A DNA stretch of 34,735 bases, taken from NCBI GenBank assembly GCA_020440645.1, contig JAGRNR010000042.1, forward strand, positions 1 through 34,735, given 5' to 3'. Both the position numbers and the translations under genes were made by a program. The notes beneath the pieces were generated by a model. That model was not told the origin of the DNA and made no database searches. It was given only the letters and a program-made list of their open reading frames with translations. Below are positions 1-7,868 of this stretch, piece by piece. Each line of letters opens with the position of its first letter. Position 1 is the stretch's first letter. Source of the stretch: JAHEFU01 sp020440645. Its GTDB lineage: Bacteria > 4484-113 > JAFGCY01.

Positions 1-612
1 AACGGCTGGGTGGTGTATGACACCACACCGGCGCGTTTCCCGCTGGATACGATGTCAGACCCGGTCTGGCCCTTCACCGAGGACGGTGATGCACTGTCCG
101 GGGACGAGTGGCTGACTGCCGCTGCATACAATCACTTCATTGACCTGAGCACCACCCGCATCATCGGCCAGGAAAGTGACGGCATGCCCGCCGGCAGCGT
201 TGACAACGTGATTGCCTACGCCGGCTGGGGCGTGAACCATTCGGGCGGAAGCTATCCCAGCGGCAATCTCTACATCCTCGATGACCTGCTGTTCACCTAC
301 CTGCCGGGCGCTGCCTGGATCAGCTATGAAAGCTTCAACGGCACGGACTTCGACAGCGCCACCGTGGATGGCGACCGCTCTGACATCAACCGCAAGGGCC
401 AGGGCCAGATCTGCGACTTCCTGCACAGGGGCGGCAGCGTTGCCATCGGGCATGTCTACGAACCCTGGACGATCGCCGTCGGTGACGAGCGCGCGGTGTT
501 CTACCGCTACTGCGTGAAGGGTGACAACTGGATCGAATCCGCCTACAAGGGTCTGCGCTGCCTGAGCTGGATGGACGTGGTGGTCGGCGACCCGCTGTGC
601 AAGGTGAAGTAG
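1..612 (+). CDS. TIGR03790-like protein, 3' part (5' end outside window)
   Basis: The reading frame is open from base 1 and the only early start-like codon (GTG at 10) has no ribosome binding site, so this is the C-terminal ~200 residues of a longer protein. It contains a conserved-looking segment around AYAGWGVNHSG and ends in LSWMDVVVGDPLCKVK. An ending with VVGDPLC is what I associate with the TIGR03790 family, large proteins of unknown function found sporadically in planctomycetes, verrucomicrobia, acidobacteria and deltaproteobacteria. No catalytic residues can be assigned. A hairpin follows the stop at 617-635. The family call rests on recognition of the tail only; a different exported protein is possible. 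Confidence 0.6.
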   Translation, partial: NGWVVYDTTPARFPLDTMSDPVWPFTEDGDALSGDEWLTAAAYNHFIDLSTTRIIGQESDGMPAGSVDNVIAYAGWGVNHSGGSYPSGNLYILDDLLFTYLPGAAWISYESFNGTDFDSATVDGDRSDINRKGQGQICDFLHRGGSVAIGHVYEPWTIAVGDERAVFYRYCVKGDNWIESAYKGLRCLSWMDVVVGDPLCKVK

Positions 613-616
613 GGAG

Positions 617-635
617 GCCAGGCTGTTAGCCTGGC
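617..635. terminator. Hairpin just after the first gene
   Basis: GCCAGGCT and AGCCTGGC form a perfect 8-bp stem with a GTT loop five bases after the TAG stop. No T-tract follows, so it may be a transcript-end stabiliser or a palindromic repeat rather than an intrinsic terminator. A similar AGGCT-TAC-AGCCT palindrome lies at about 34576-34588, also after a stop codon. Confidence 0.4.
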
Positions 636-722
636 GAACAGGGAACGGGGAACTGGTGGTGCGACTTCAGTCGCACAACAGGTTGCAGGTTGCTGGTTGC
701 AGGGATTGGAGAGTGGAGAGCA
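636..722. repeat. Degenerate heptamer-period tandem repeat
   Basis: The stretch reads as 7-nt units that drift slowly: gggaacg, gggaact, then after a palindrome ggttgca, ggttgct, ggttgca, gggattg. A perfect palindrome (GTGCGAC-TTCA-GTCGCAC, 659-676) is embedded. The 18-mer at 679-696 is repeated exactly at 32080-32097. It resembles the short tandemly repeated repetitive (STRR) heptamers described in cyanobacteria, though other features here do not suggest a cyanobacterium. Confidence 0.6.
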
Positions 723-816
723 GCTTCCATAGCCTCCTCCATGGCTGCTGCATCCCAGCCGCAGGCGGATGCAGCCAGACGCAAATGAACATACTTCCCC
801 CACGGCCCCTCATGCA

Positions 817-829
817 GTTACACTGTAAC
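817..829. promoter_or_regulatory. Perfect dyad upstream of lipoprotein gene
   Basis: GTTACA-C-TGTAAC is a perfect 13-nt inverted repeat 23 bases before the ATG at 853. Its place suggests an operator or a promoter-overlapping site. No regulator can be named and no convincing -35/-10 pair was found around it. Confidence 0.3.
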
Positions 830-852
830 GGGAATGATCCGGGGGATCGGAA

Positions 853-2502
853 ATGCAGCGACACGAAACGAAGTGCAACGGGCCTCATAAGATGATTGTT
901 CTAGCGGCATCCATCATGCTTGGGGTGCTGCTGTGCGGATGTGGCAACAAGGGCAATGAGCTGGATCCGCCGGATGATCGCCAGAGCACCGCCAGCCCGC
1001 ATCCATGGCCGATGGCGCAGGCCAACCCGCAGCGCAATTCGCTGGTGCAGGTTGAGGGGACCACCACCGGCCGGCTGCTGTGGAGTATTCCGCTGGGAGG
1101 TGCGCAGCGAGTGCTGGCCGGAATGGACAATTCAGGCAACTCCTATCATCTGACAGGCCTTGGACTGCTGTGCCTGGACCGCGACGGAAGGCAGCGCTGG
1201 AACCATGTAATGCCAGGTCTGCGGCCCTCCGGCCTGAAAGTCAGTCCCGCCGGCTATGCATTGCTGCAGAGCCGAGATGATGACAACCTCACCAGGTTTA
1301 GCCTGATTTCGCCGGAAGGGGAACTTGTCGCCCAACCCGGGATAAGTGAGGTGGTTGGCACTGACAGCGGCAGCGGATTCTACGTCATTCTGCTCGATCA
1401 GCGGACTGCTGCACTGCTTGACAACACCGGTTCCCTGCACAACCAGCATCAGTTCCCGGCGGAAATCTCCGCAGCCCCCGGTTCACGTGACCGCCGCCTG
1501 CTGCCCGGGCTTGCCGTGGTCCGCAACTCCTACAACAATGACCACTACTTCAGTCTTGATGATGGTGCCAGCTGGACGACTGATAGCGACATCCCATCTG
1601 ATTGGAACATGGATGCCAGGGGCAATCTGTACGGACTGGATTATCAGGGTCAGAGCACGGTTCTGTTCAGGCGGGATCCTGACGAGGACGTGGAACTTGG
1701 TGAGTATGATGGCAACTTCCACCGGGATCCGGTCTTCACTGCAGATGACGGGCTGCTCATCGTGAATACTGAAGGCAACCTGCTGAAACTTGCAGCTGAT
1801 GGAGGAATCCTGGCCGAGCGCGATACCAACATGGATTTTTCCAGCTTCCTCGAATACGCAGGCAAGGTGCTCGTCACGGGAAAGGACATGACTGACAGCA
1901 AATCGGTTGTGCGTTGCTTCGGTAGCCATTTCCTTGGGCTGGAATGGCAGCATGAAACGGAAATGGAAATCTATGGCATCGAGCTTGCACCACCTGGCGA
2001 TCCCATGATCGTGGTCAGCAGCCGTAATTCATGCAGCGGGCTGGATATTGACTGGAACCGGCAGTGGAGGCATGTCCATGACAGTGCGGACTATCTGCTG
2101 GTTGACAGTGATGACTGCATCTATGCAATGGGGCTCAGCACCGCCAGTGTCTACAACTCCGATGGCGGATTGATGCGCAATGTGGAGTTCCCCGCAGGAG
2201 TCCACCTGTCAGGCAATGAGCCGTGCATGACCAGGGACAGACGCATCGCCTTTTACTGGATTTCAGAGCCGGGTATGCACATCTCGAAGCTGACAATCTC
2301 TCACTCAACTCGAATACCGACCTCAGACTCTCCGTTCCGCGCGGATCCTCTCTGCCACTCGCCGATGATCTGCTTGTGTTTGATGACCAGAGCACCATGC
2401 ACCTGCTTGCCAGCAACGGCCGAGAGAAGTCCCGCTACACATTTTCAGAGCATTTCCCTGGTAACCCCCTGCTGCATCCTGACGGCAGTCTTGTCTTCGT
2501 GA
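853..2502 (+). CDS. PQQ-like propeller lipoprotein, 5' part of a frameshifted gene
   Basis: This frame holds the first two thirds of a secreted lipoprotein. A signal peptide with hydrophobic core IVLAASIMLGVLL is followed by an LCGC lipobox, then blade-like repeats with DG turns (for example FTADDGLLIVNTEGNLLKLA) typical of PQQ-like beta-propellers. After about residue 475 (near base 2280) the translation loses propeller character, while the frame one base back continues it to 3131. The last ~70 residues here are therefore out-of-frame sequence. The start at 853 is preceded by GGGGG seven bases upstream; ATG 892 would also leave a signal peptide. Function unknown. The gene has lower GC (about 53% at 1561-1620) than the similar lipoprotein at 5289. 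It may be a pseudogene or an assembly error. Confidence 0.6.
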   Translation: MQRHETKCNGPHKMIVLAASIMLGVLLCGCGNKGNELDPPDDRQSTASPHPWPMAQANPQRNSLVQVEGTTTGRLLWSIPLGGAQRVLAGMDNSGNSYHLTGLGLLCLDRDGRQRWNHVMPGLRPSGLKVSPAGYALLQSRDDDNLTRFSLISPEGELVAQPGISEVVGTDSGSGFYVILLDQRTAALLDNTGSLHNQHQFPAEISAAPGSRDRRLLPGLAVVRNSYNNDHYFSLDDGASWTTDSDIPSDWNMDARGNLYGLDYQGQSTVLFRRDPDEDVELGEYDGNFHRDPVFTADDGLLIVNTEGNLLKLAADGGILAERDTNMDFSSFLEYAGKVLVTGKDMTDSKSVVRCFGSHFLGLEWQHETEMEIYGIELAPPGDPMIVVSSRNSCSGLDIDWNRQWRHVHDSADYLLVDSDDCIYAMGLSTASVYNSDGGLMRNVEFPAGVHLSGNEPCMTRDRRIAFYWISEPGMHISKLTISHSTRIPTSDSPFRADPLCHSPMICLCLMTRAPCTCLPATAERSPATHFQSISLVTPCCILTAVLSS

Positions 2503-3131
2503 ACATCGACGGAGTGCGGAAATTCAGCCTTACGGATGGCCAGCAGTTTCACCTGGATGAAGAGCTGGAGAATTTCGCCTCCGGGATCATTGCACCCAGT
2601 GGGGATATCCTGGTCAGGACTGCCGGTGATACGGCCAGCCTGTACACAGCTGCAGGTGAGCTGAAATGGGAATTCACGGTTGAGGGGATACTGCTGAGGG
2701 ATATGTCAGCTGCACCCGACGGTGGTTTCCTCTTGCTGCGCACAAGGCTGCCTGAGAACCAGGGGGTGGCGGACGAAAACGATCAGCCCGGAACCATTCG
2801 TGGCAGCGATCCAGACCTGGGCCGCAAACAGTCACAGCAAGGTTCTGACAGTGACAACGAGCTGCTCGCACTGGATGGCAATGGTGAACTTCGCTGGCGA
2901 CGTTCACTGGGGGAGACGCCGCGTCATCCAGTGATCGTTGACAGCAAAGGCAGGTTGTTTCTCGTTGTCAGCAACACTGCGCTCTGCCTGAGCGGCAAGG
3001 ATGGCTCGACTGTCTGGTCCACTGAGATTCCCGGATTGAACTCATTTGACGGCATCCGTTCGGTGGCGATGGACTCCCAGGGCAGGTTCATCGTTTCCAG
3101 CAGTTTCAAGCTCTGCTCTTTCGGTGATTAG
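2223..3131 (+). CDS. PQQ-like propeller lipoprotein, 3' part of the frameshifted gene
   Basis: This is the continuation of the preceding lipoprotein in another frame. From about base 2280 it reads in good propeller style (LLASNGREKSRYTF, LLHPDGSLVFVNIDG, LSGKDGSTVWSTEIP) to the TAG at 3129-3131. The GTG at 2223 is only the first start-like codon in this frame; there is no ribosome binding site or signal peptide, so it is not an independent gene. Joined at 2265-2290 the two parts would give a protein of about 760 residues, close to the 759-residue lipoprotein at 5289-7568. That length match supports a single ancestral gene broken by one lost base (or two gained). Confidence 0.6.
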   Translation: MHDQGQTHRLLLDFRAGYAHLEADNLSLNSNTDLRLSVPRGSSLPLADDLLVFDDQSTMHLLASNGREKSRYTFSEHFPGNPLLHPDGSLVFVNIDGVRKFSLTDGQQFHLDEELENFASGIIAPSGDILVRTAGDTASLYTAAGELKWEFTVEGILLRDMSAAPDGGFLLLRTRLPENQGVADENDQPGTIRGSDPDLGRKQSQQGSDSDNELLALDGNGELRWRRSLGETPRHPVIVDSKGRLFLVVSNTALCLSGKDGSTVWSTEIPGLNSFDGIRSVAMDSQGRFIVSSSFKLCSFGD

Positions 3132-3223
3132 GCGATGCATTGCGAGCAGGTCACACCATCGGCGTGACGCGCCTCCGGCCCGGCTTGCGCCAGGCCTCCT
3201 GCTACCGCTGTAGCGGGCAGCTC

Positions 3224-3835
3224 CTAACCACCGATCGCCGCGATCTGCGCTCGCGCCTTCTCGATTTCCGCGTTGGCAAGATCCTCGCCCGCGAGCGTGG
3301 GCTGCACGACGATGTGCTGCTGGTCAATGATGCCCATGAACTGGAAGATCTTTTCGATGTAGGGCAGCTGGAAGTCCCACTCACCCTGCACGGGATCGGC
3401 ATAGCTGCTGCCGCGCGCCGCCACCACATACAACTTCTTGCCGTTCAGCAGGCCGAGCGGGCCCTGCTCGTTGTAGGTGAAGGCCACCCAGACCCGCATT
3501 ACATGGTCGATCCAGTTCTTGAGCGTGGCTGGGATCGCGAAGTTGATCATCGCCGCAGCCAGCACGATGATGTCCGCCTGCTGCAACTCTGCCAGCACCT
3601 GGTCGCTCAGCTCAAGTGCCCTGCGCTGCTCAGGGCTGCGCTGCTCCTCAGGGGTGAGCGTGCCGCTGGCGAAGTCCGCCGTCACATGCGGCAGGGGATC
3701 GGCGGTCAGGTCACGCACGCTGAGTTCCGCATCCGCATGCAGTTCAAGCAATCGCTCAACCAGCTCATCGGCTAGCCTGCTCGATATTGACGCAGCACCC
3801 CGCGGGCTGCTCTTGAGTAGAAGGATTCTGGTCAA
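3224..3835 (-). CDS. azoR: FMN-dependent NADH-azoreductase, first copy
   Basis: This is a flavodoxin-fold quinone/azo reductase of 203 residues, near the usual ~200. It uses NADH and FMN for two-electron reduction of quinones and azo compounds in the cytoplasm. The FMN phosphate loop KSSPRGAASISS lies near residues 8-19, and the family segment MINFAIPATLKNWIDHV follows in the middle. I chose the TTG at 3835 because AAGGGGA lies six bases upstream and the protein then begins LTRILLLKSSPRG, exactly as its paralogue begins MTNILLIKSSPRG. A longer ORF start at 3919 has no such support. It lies 175 bases downstream of its paralogue on the same strand and probably shares its transcript. Confidence 0.9.
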   Translation of the reverse strand: MTRILLLKSSPRGAASISSRLADELVERLLELHADAELSVRDLTADPLPHVTADFASGTLTPEEQRSPEQRRALELSDQVLAELQQADIIVLAAAMINFAIPATLKNWIDHVMRVWVAFTYNEQGPLGLLNGKKLYVVAARGSSYADPVQGEWDFQLPYIEKIFQFMGIIDQQHIVVQPTLAGEDLANAEIEKARAQIAAIGG

Positions 3836-4010
3836 GCTTATTCCCCTTGCCGTCTGTTTCACCGCACTATGCGATCGGGCTGCAAGTCTACATGCAGCGC
3901 AGTGCGTTGCCAAATGCATGTGTTGGAATATCCCGATTGGAACTTACTGCCAGCCATGAGGCCGGATTCAGTTGCCGAAGCAGGCTTCGACCTCCGCATG
4001 ACCGGACTGA

Positions 4011-4634
4011 TCAGGCCCCGACTTCCGCCAGGCTGAGCTGCAGGATGCTCTCGCGGGCGCTGGCGATGTTCTGCTGGGCGATCTCCGCCGGGGCCAGGGT
4101 GCCCTGCGCGCAGAATACCTGCGCTTCATCCAGGCCGATGAAGCTGAAGATCTGCTTCAGGTAGCTCAGCTGGAATTCCCATGCCTGGCGCTCCGGGCCA
4201 TAGGCACCGCCGCTGGCCAGCACGAGGTACAGCTGCCGGCCGCCTAACTGGCCGACCGGTCCGTCAGCGGTGTACTGCACGGTCCGCCCGACCCGCACCA
4301 CATGGTCCAGCCAGGCCTTGAGCGTGCTCGGGATGCTGAAGTTGATCATGCCGGAACTGACCACAATGTGGTTCGCCCATTCCAGCTCATCAATCAGCTC
4401 ATCGCCGTAGCCGACCAGCTGCGACTCCTGCTCGCTGCGCTGGTCCGCAGGCTTGAAAACACCTCCGATGTAATCCGGCGTGATGTGCGGCGCCGGCTGG
4501 CTGGCCAGGTCACGCACCTTCACGACCGCGCCGGGATGCTGCTCCTTCAGTTGCTGCACCAGCTCTTCGCCGAGCTGGCTGGAAACCGAGGCACCACCTC
4601 GCGGACTGCTCTTGATAAGAAGGATGTTTGTCAT
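4011..4634 (-). CDS. azoR: FMN-dependent NADH-azoreductase, second copy
   Basis: This is a 207-residue paralogue of the neighbouring azoreductase, with the same FMN loop (KSSPRGGASVSS) and MINFSIPSTLKAWLDHVVRVG segment. Predicted role: NADH-dependent quinone or azo reduction to protect against electrophiles. The ATG at 4634 is chosen because GGGAGAA lies about six bases upstream and the homologous start aligns; upstream codons lack a site. The gene is divergent from an HxlR-family regulator, and a perfect inverted repeat overlaps its likely promoter (TATAAAAT on the minus strand at about 4715-4722). Regulation by that protein is therefore likely. The two copies differ at many positions, so the duplication is not recent. 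Confidence 0.9.
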   Translation of the reverse strand: MTNILLIKSSPRGGASVSSQLGEELVQQLKEQHPGAVVKVRDLASQPAPHITPDYIGGVFKPADQRSEQESQLVGYGDELIDELEWANHIVVSSGMINFSIPSTLKAWLDHVVRVGRTVQYTADGPVGQLGGRQLYLVLASGGAYGPERQAWEFQLSYLKQIFSFIGLDEAQVFCAQGTLAPAEIAQQNIASARESILQLSLAEVGA

Positions 4635-4721
4635 TGCTTTCTCCCGTTTTGCTTGCTGCTCAATCTGATGCTGTGCTCGCTGCACCGGGAGTAATATCCC
4701 CAAAAGCAGTTACTATTTTAT

Positions 4722-4746
4722 ACTTAGTCGTAAATAAGTACTAAGT
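4722..4746. promoter_or_regulatory. Candidate HxlR operator between azoR and hxlR
   Basis: ACTTAGT (4722-4728) and ACTAAGT (4740-4746) are perfect inverted 7-mers separated by 11 bases, in an AT-rich island within GC-rich DNA. The left arm abuts or overlaps a TATAAAAT -10-like box for the azoreductase on the minus strand. HxlR-family dimers bind such dyads, so repression of both divergent genes is the natural reading. This is inference from position and symmetry. Confidence 0.55.
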
Positions 4747-4790
4747 TTCTGTGGACAACTGATGGTAGTCTTATGGAGGAGGTGTCACGA

Positions 4791-5192
4791 ATGTCATCAG
4801 GCCACAGTGTTGAATCCCCCAGCTGCAAGGCACTGGGCGAGGTGCTGGCGCGCATCGGTGACAAGTGGACCATCTTCGTGGTGCGTGCCCTGACGGAGCG
4901 GCCGCTGCGCTTCAATGAGCTGAAGCGCCGTGTGGATGGGATCAGCCAGCGGATGCTGACCCGCACCCTGCGCTCACTGGAGCGCGACGGTTTCGTGACC
5001 CGCACGGTGCACCCCAGTGTGCCGCCCAGTGTGGAGTACGCCCTGACCGAAAGCGGCTACTCCCTGCGCTGCCCGCTGGACCAGCTGGCGATCTGGGCCA
5101 CGGAACACATGCCAGGCATCCTCGCGGCACGTGAGGCCTTCGATGCGGATAACCACTACGGCAGCGACGAGGATTGCAGCGGGGACGAATAG
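4791..5192 (+). CDS. HxlR-family winged-helix transcriptional regulator
   Basis: The 133-residue protein has the HxlR pattern: an N-terminal Cys before helix 1 (SPSCKALGEVLARIGDKWT), the recognition region RFNELKRRVDGISQRMLTRTLRSLERDGFV, and the wing TVHPSVPPSVEYALTESG. Family relatives such as Bacillus YodB sense quinones and disulfide stress through a Cys at this position and repress azoreductase genes. Cys12 here is a plausible sensor. The ATG at 4791 is preferred over ATG 4773 because GGAGGAGG at 4775-4782 is spaced eight bases before it. It is divergent from two azoreductases with a dyad between, which is the classic autoregulated arrangement. Confidence 0.9.
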   Translation: MSSGHSVESPSCKALGEVLARIGDKWTIFVVRALTERPLRFNELKRRVDGISQRMLTRTLRSLERDGFVTRTVHPSVPPSVEYALTESGYSLRCPLDQLAIWATEHMPGILAAREAFDADNHYGSDEDCSGDE

Positions 5193-5288
5193 GCAATCCC
5201 GGCCGCAAAGTGTTTCCCCGGATAGCGCGGATAGTGACCGCCTGGATTGATTGTGCCGCTCCCCCCGTTCAGGTAGGATGGATGGACG

Positions 5289-7568
5289 ATGCATTTCCGG
5301 CTGATCCTCTGCACCATGGCTGTACTGCTGCTCGCCTCCTGTGGCGGTGGCGGTTCGGTTCCCGATGGCAACCGCGACCCTGACAACGGCGACCCCGTCG
5401 TCACTGAACCGAACCTGGCTGACCCCTCCGAGGTGCAGAACCCACAGGCCATCCTGCCGGCGGCAGCCGTGCTCTGGCCGGCCCAGGGTGGCGGCCCGGG
5501 GAACAGTTCCCGCACCGGCCTGCAGCTGCCGAACGGCCAGCCGGCGATTGCCAGCATCACGAGCGTTTCCGACCTGACCAGCAGCTCGGCGCGCATCGGC
5601 CCGGATGGCAGCATCCTCGTCGGTGCCGGCAGCCTGCTGCAGAAGTTCAGCCCGGACGGCGCCCTGCTCTGGCAACGCAGCCTGCTGCGCCAGCTCAACG
5701 GCCGGCCGAGCATTGACAGCGGCGGCCAGTGCGTGATCGCCACAGGTGACCCCTCCTGGATGGACAGTGCCCAGCGTGGCAACTGGGTGGAGGCGATCGA
5801 CCCCGCCGGCCAGACCCGCTGGCGCTGGGACAGCGGGGATTACGCCGCCGTGGTCTACGGCATGCGTGACGACGGCTCAGTGCTGGTGCGCAGCGCACAG
5901 GACCGCTTCAGCTTGCTCAGCTCCGCTGGCGGCGTGCTCTGGCAGTCGCAGCTCGATGCCTTTGCACTGTACGGCGTGGCCTTCGACGGAGCTGGCAGGG
6001 TATACGGCGGCAGCGACACCACCGCGCTGTTCTGCCTGGACGTCGACGGAACGCCGCTCTGGCAGTACAACCCGGCGGATGTGGACCCCTCAACGTTGAC
6101 AACCAACAGCCGCATGCTGCACCCCGACGGCAGCATCGTGCTGCTGAGCGGCCGCGAAGGCGATGCGCAGTCCTTCCATGTCAGCATCGTCGGCAGCAAC
6201 GGCCAGCTGATTGATGAATGGCCCTGCCTCGAGGTGTTCAGCCTCAGCGGTGCCAGTGAGGCCGGGGACATCCTGCTGCTGGACCGTGAAAGCGGCCTGC
6301 ACAGCTACAGCCTGTCCGGCGAGCTGCTGTCCAGCTTCTCACCCGGCTACGGCCTGCCCTTCGGCGTGAATGTCAACAGTGCTCCGCGCTACTACAGCGT
6401 GCAGGCCCAGCCTGACGACTTCAGCGAATACCTGCTGGCTGCGATTGACGGCAATGGCAGCGAACTGTGGCGCCTGAGCTCCAAGTGGAGCTTCCGCTTC
6501 CCGGTGGATGGCGACAATGGACTGCTGTACTGCGGGGACGAGCAGAGCTTCTTCGCACTGGACAGCCTCGGGCGCAGGCACTGGCAGCAGGTCCACGGCG
6601 GCCGGCTCAACGGCCTGAGTGTGTCGTCCAACGGGCGGATCTACTCCAGCGGCGGGCGCAACCTCTACGCCTTTGATGGCAATGGCAGGCAGCTCTGGCA
6701 GATCAGTGCGGATGGCGAGATCTACAGCACGCCGGCACTGCTGCCCGGTGGCCAGCTGGCCTTCGGCGACAGCGAGGGTTTCTTCTACTTCTACGAGGAC
6801 AACGGCACACGGATCAGCAAGTACATCCTCGACGGCAGCGTTGCCAGCAGCCCGGCGGTGGCGCAGGATGGCAGCCTGTATGTCGGAACGACCACTGGTG
6901 AACTGTACTCCTTCGCCGCAGACCTGAGTCCACTGCGCCAGTTCCACGCGGACAGCGGGATCCGCAGCACCCCGGCCATCGATGGCGACGGCACGGTCTT
7001 CGTGGCAACGGAGGACGGACATGTGCACGCCGTGTTCTCGGACGGCGTGGAAGCCTGGGAGTACAACCTGGGTGAGCCGCTGGCCGGGCAGCTCGTGCTT
7101 GGAAATGAGTTCCGCCTGTTCGGTGCCACGGCCAACGGACGCGTGTTCGCGCTGCATGCCTATGATGGCAGCCTGCTGTGGGACCACTTCATCGGCCAGG
7201 ACATCGCCGGCGGGCTGGCACTGCACAGCGATGGCAGCCTGCTGGTGGCGACGGACAACGGCGCCGGCCGGCGTGAGGTGCCGCAGCTGGAGAAGGACGG
7301 CAGCGGCCGCGGGCTGTACTGCCTCAGCCCGGACGGTAGCGTGCAGTGGAGCCTGAATGGGCCATACTCATTCAGTTCCCAGCCGCTGGTGGATGCCAGC
7401 GGCCGGATCTGTTTCGAGGCCGGCGGCTGGCTGGTCTGCGTGGACAGCACAGGCAAGGAGCTGTGGCGCCTGCATGCAGGCTTCGAGGACGACGTGACTG
7501 CTGCAGCCCCGCTGTCCGATGGCCGCCTGGCTGTCTGCAGCGGCACACAGCTGCTGATCGTGGAGTAA
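5289..7568 (+). CDS. PQQ-like beta-propeller lipoprotein
   Basis: This is a 759-residue exported lipoprotein. A signal peptide (HFRLILCTMAVLLLASC) ends in an LLASC lipobox, followed by a Gly/Asp-rich linker. The remainder is a run of PQQ-like blades with W and DG signatures, such as RIGPDGSILVGAGSLLQKF, LLHPDGSIVLLSG, AVAQDGSLYVGTTTGELYSF and AIDGDGTVFVATEDGHVHA. The blade count suggests more than one propeller. PQQ-like repeats often serve as scaffolds (as in BamB) and do not by themselves imply dehydrogenase activity; no catalytic motif is seen. It is anchored in a membrane and faces the periplasm or cell surface. It resembles the broken gene at 853-3131 in length and repeat style. Confidence 0.8.
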   Translation: MHFRLILCTMAVLLLASCGGGGSVPDGNRDPDNGDPVVTEPNLADPSEVQNPQAILPAAAVLWPAQGGGPGNSSRTGLQLPNGQPAIASITSVSDLTSSSARIGPDGSILVGAGSLLQKFSPDGALLWQRSLLRQLNGRPSIDSGGQCVIATGDPSWMDSAQRGNWVEAIDPAGQTRWRWDSGDYAAVVYGMRDDGSVLVRSAQDRFSLLSSAGGVLWQSQLDAFALYGVAFDGAGRVYGGSDTTALFCLDVDGTPLWQYNPADVDPSTLTTNSRMLHPDGSIVLLSGREGDAQSFHVSIVGSNGQLIDEWPCLEVFSLSGASEAGDILLLDRESGLHSYSLSGELLSSFSPGYGLPFGVNVNSAPRYYSVQAQPDDFSEYLLAAIDGNGSELWRLSSKWSFRFPVDGDNGLLYCGDEQSFFALDSLGRRHWQQVHGGRLNGLSVSSNGRIYSSGGRNLYAFDGNGRQLWQISADGEIYSTPALLPGGQLAFGDSEGFFYFYEDNGTRISKYILDGSVASSPAVAQDGSLYVGTTTGELYSFAADLSPLRQFHADSGIRSTPAIDGDGTVFVATEDGHVHAVFSDGVEAWEYNLGEPLAGQLVLGNEFRLFGATANGRVFALHAYDGSLLWDHFIGQDIAGGLALHSDGSLLVATDNGAGRREVPQLEKDGSGRGLYCLSPDGSVQWSLNGPYSFSSQPLVDASGRICFEAGGWLVCVDSTGKELWRLHAGFEDDVTAAAPLSDGRLAVCSGTQLLIVE

Positions 7569-7868
7569 AGAGCCTATATTTGCGTAAATATCAGTGCACA
7601 GTGTCACCCAGCTGCCGTCCTTCGCGTCTAGATTAGCAACGAGCACTGCCTGGGAAGCAGGGCCGGACACGCATGCCGGGCGGAAGGCCAACACCGGGAT
7701 GGATCGGGGACACCGGCTGTAGACGTGATGCTTTGGGGAAGCACCTTCATACCTGCGCGCCAGCGCAGGCTGCCTCGGGGAAGCATGATGCCGCCATCAT
7801 CAATATCCTCGGGGCGGGCAGGTTTGTACGCGCCTGCCCGCCCGCCTGTGGTGGATTGCCGTGCTGAA
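7569..7868. other. 300-bp convergent intergenic region with strong hairpins
   Basis: Two lipoprotein genes converge here. The region holds a 7-bp hairpin with a GCCA loop (7752-7769) and an 11-bp perfect stem (7812-7822 with 7833-7843). It also has three scattered GGGAAGCA words (about 7650, 7738 and 7780). No T-tract follows either hairpin and no known RNA family was recognised. The strong stem probably acts as a two-way transcription barrier. Confidence 0.4.
7812..7843. terminator. Strong hairpin between convergent genes
   Basis: GGGCGGGCAGG pairs perfectly with CCTGCCCGCCC over 11 bp with a 10-base loop, 26 bases after the end of the minus-strand lipoprotein gene. There is no U-tract on either strand, so termination may be Rho-assisted or the stem may only protect transcript ends. 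Confidence 0.45.

Noticed and set aside
2260..2300. Programmed -1 ribosomal frameshift
   Set aside because: There is no X-XXY-YYZ heptamer in frame and no evident downstream pseudoknot; the ORFs overlap by chance over a long stretch.
6339..7226. Long minus-strand ORFs inside the propeller and SMC genes
   Set aside because: They are antisense shadows of strongly coding plus-strand frames with low-complexity translations and no domain resemblance.
7620..7700. SRP (4.5S) RNA or RNase P RNA
   Set aside because: GGAAGG-like words occur, but the SRP GGAAG/AGCA symmetric loop and RNase P conserved segments could not be found.
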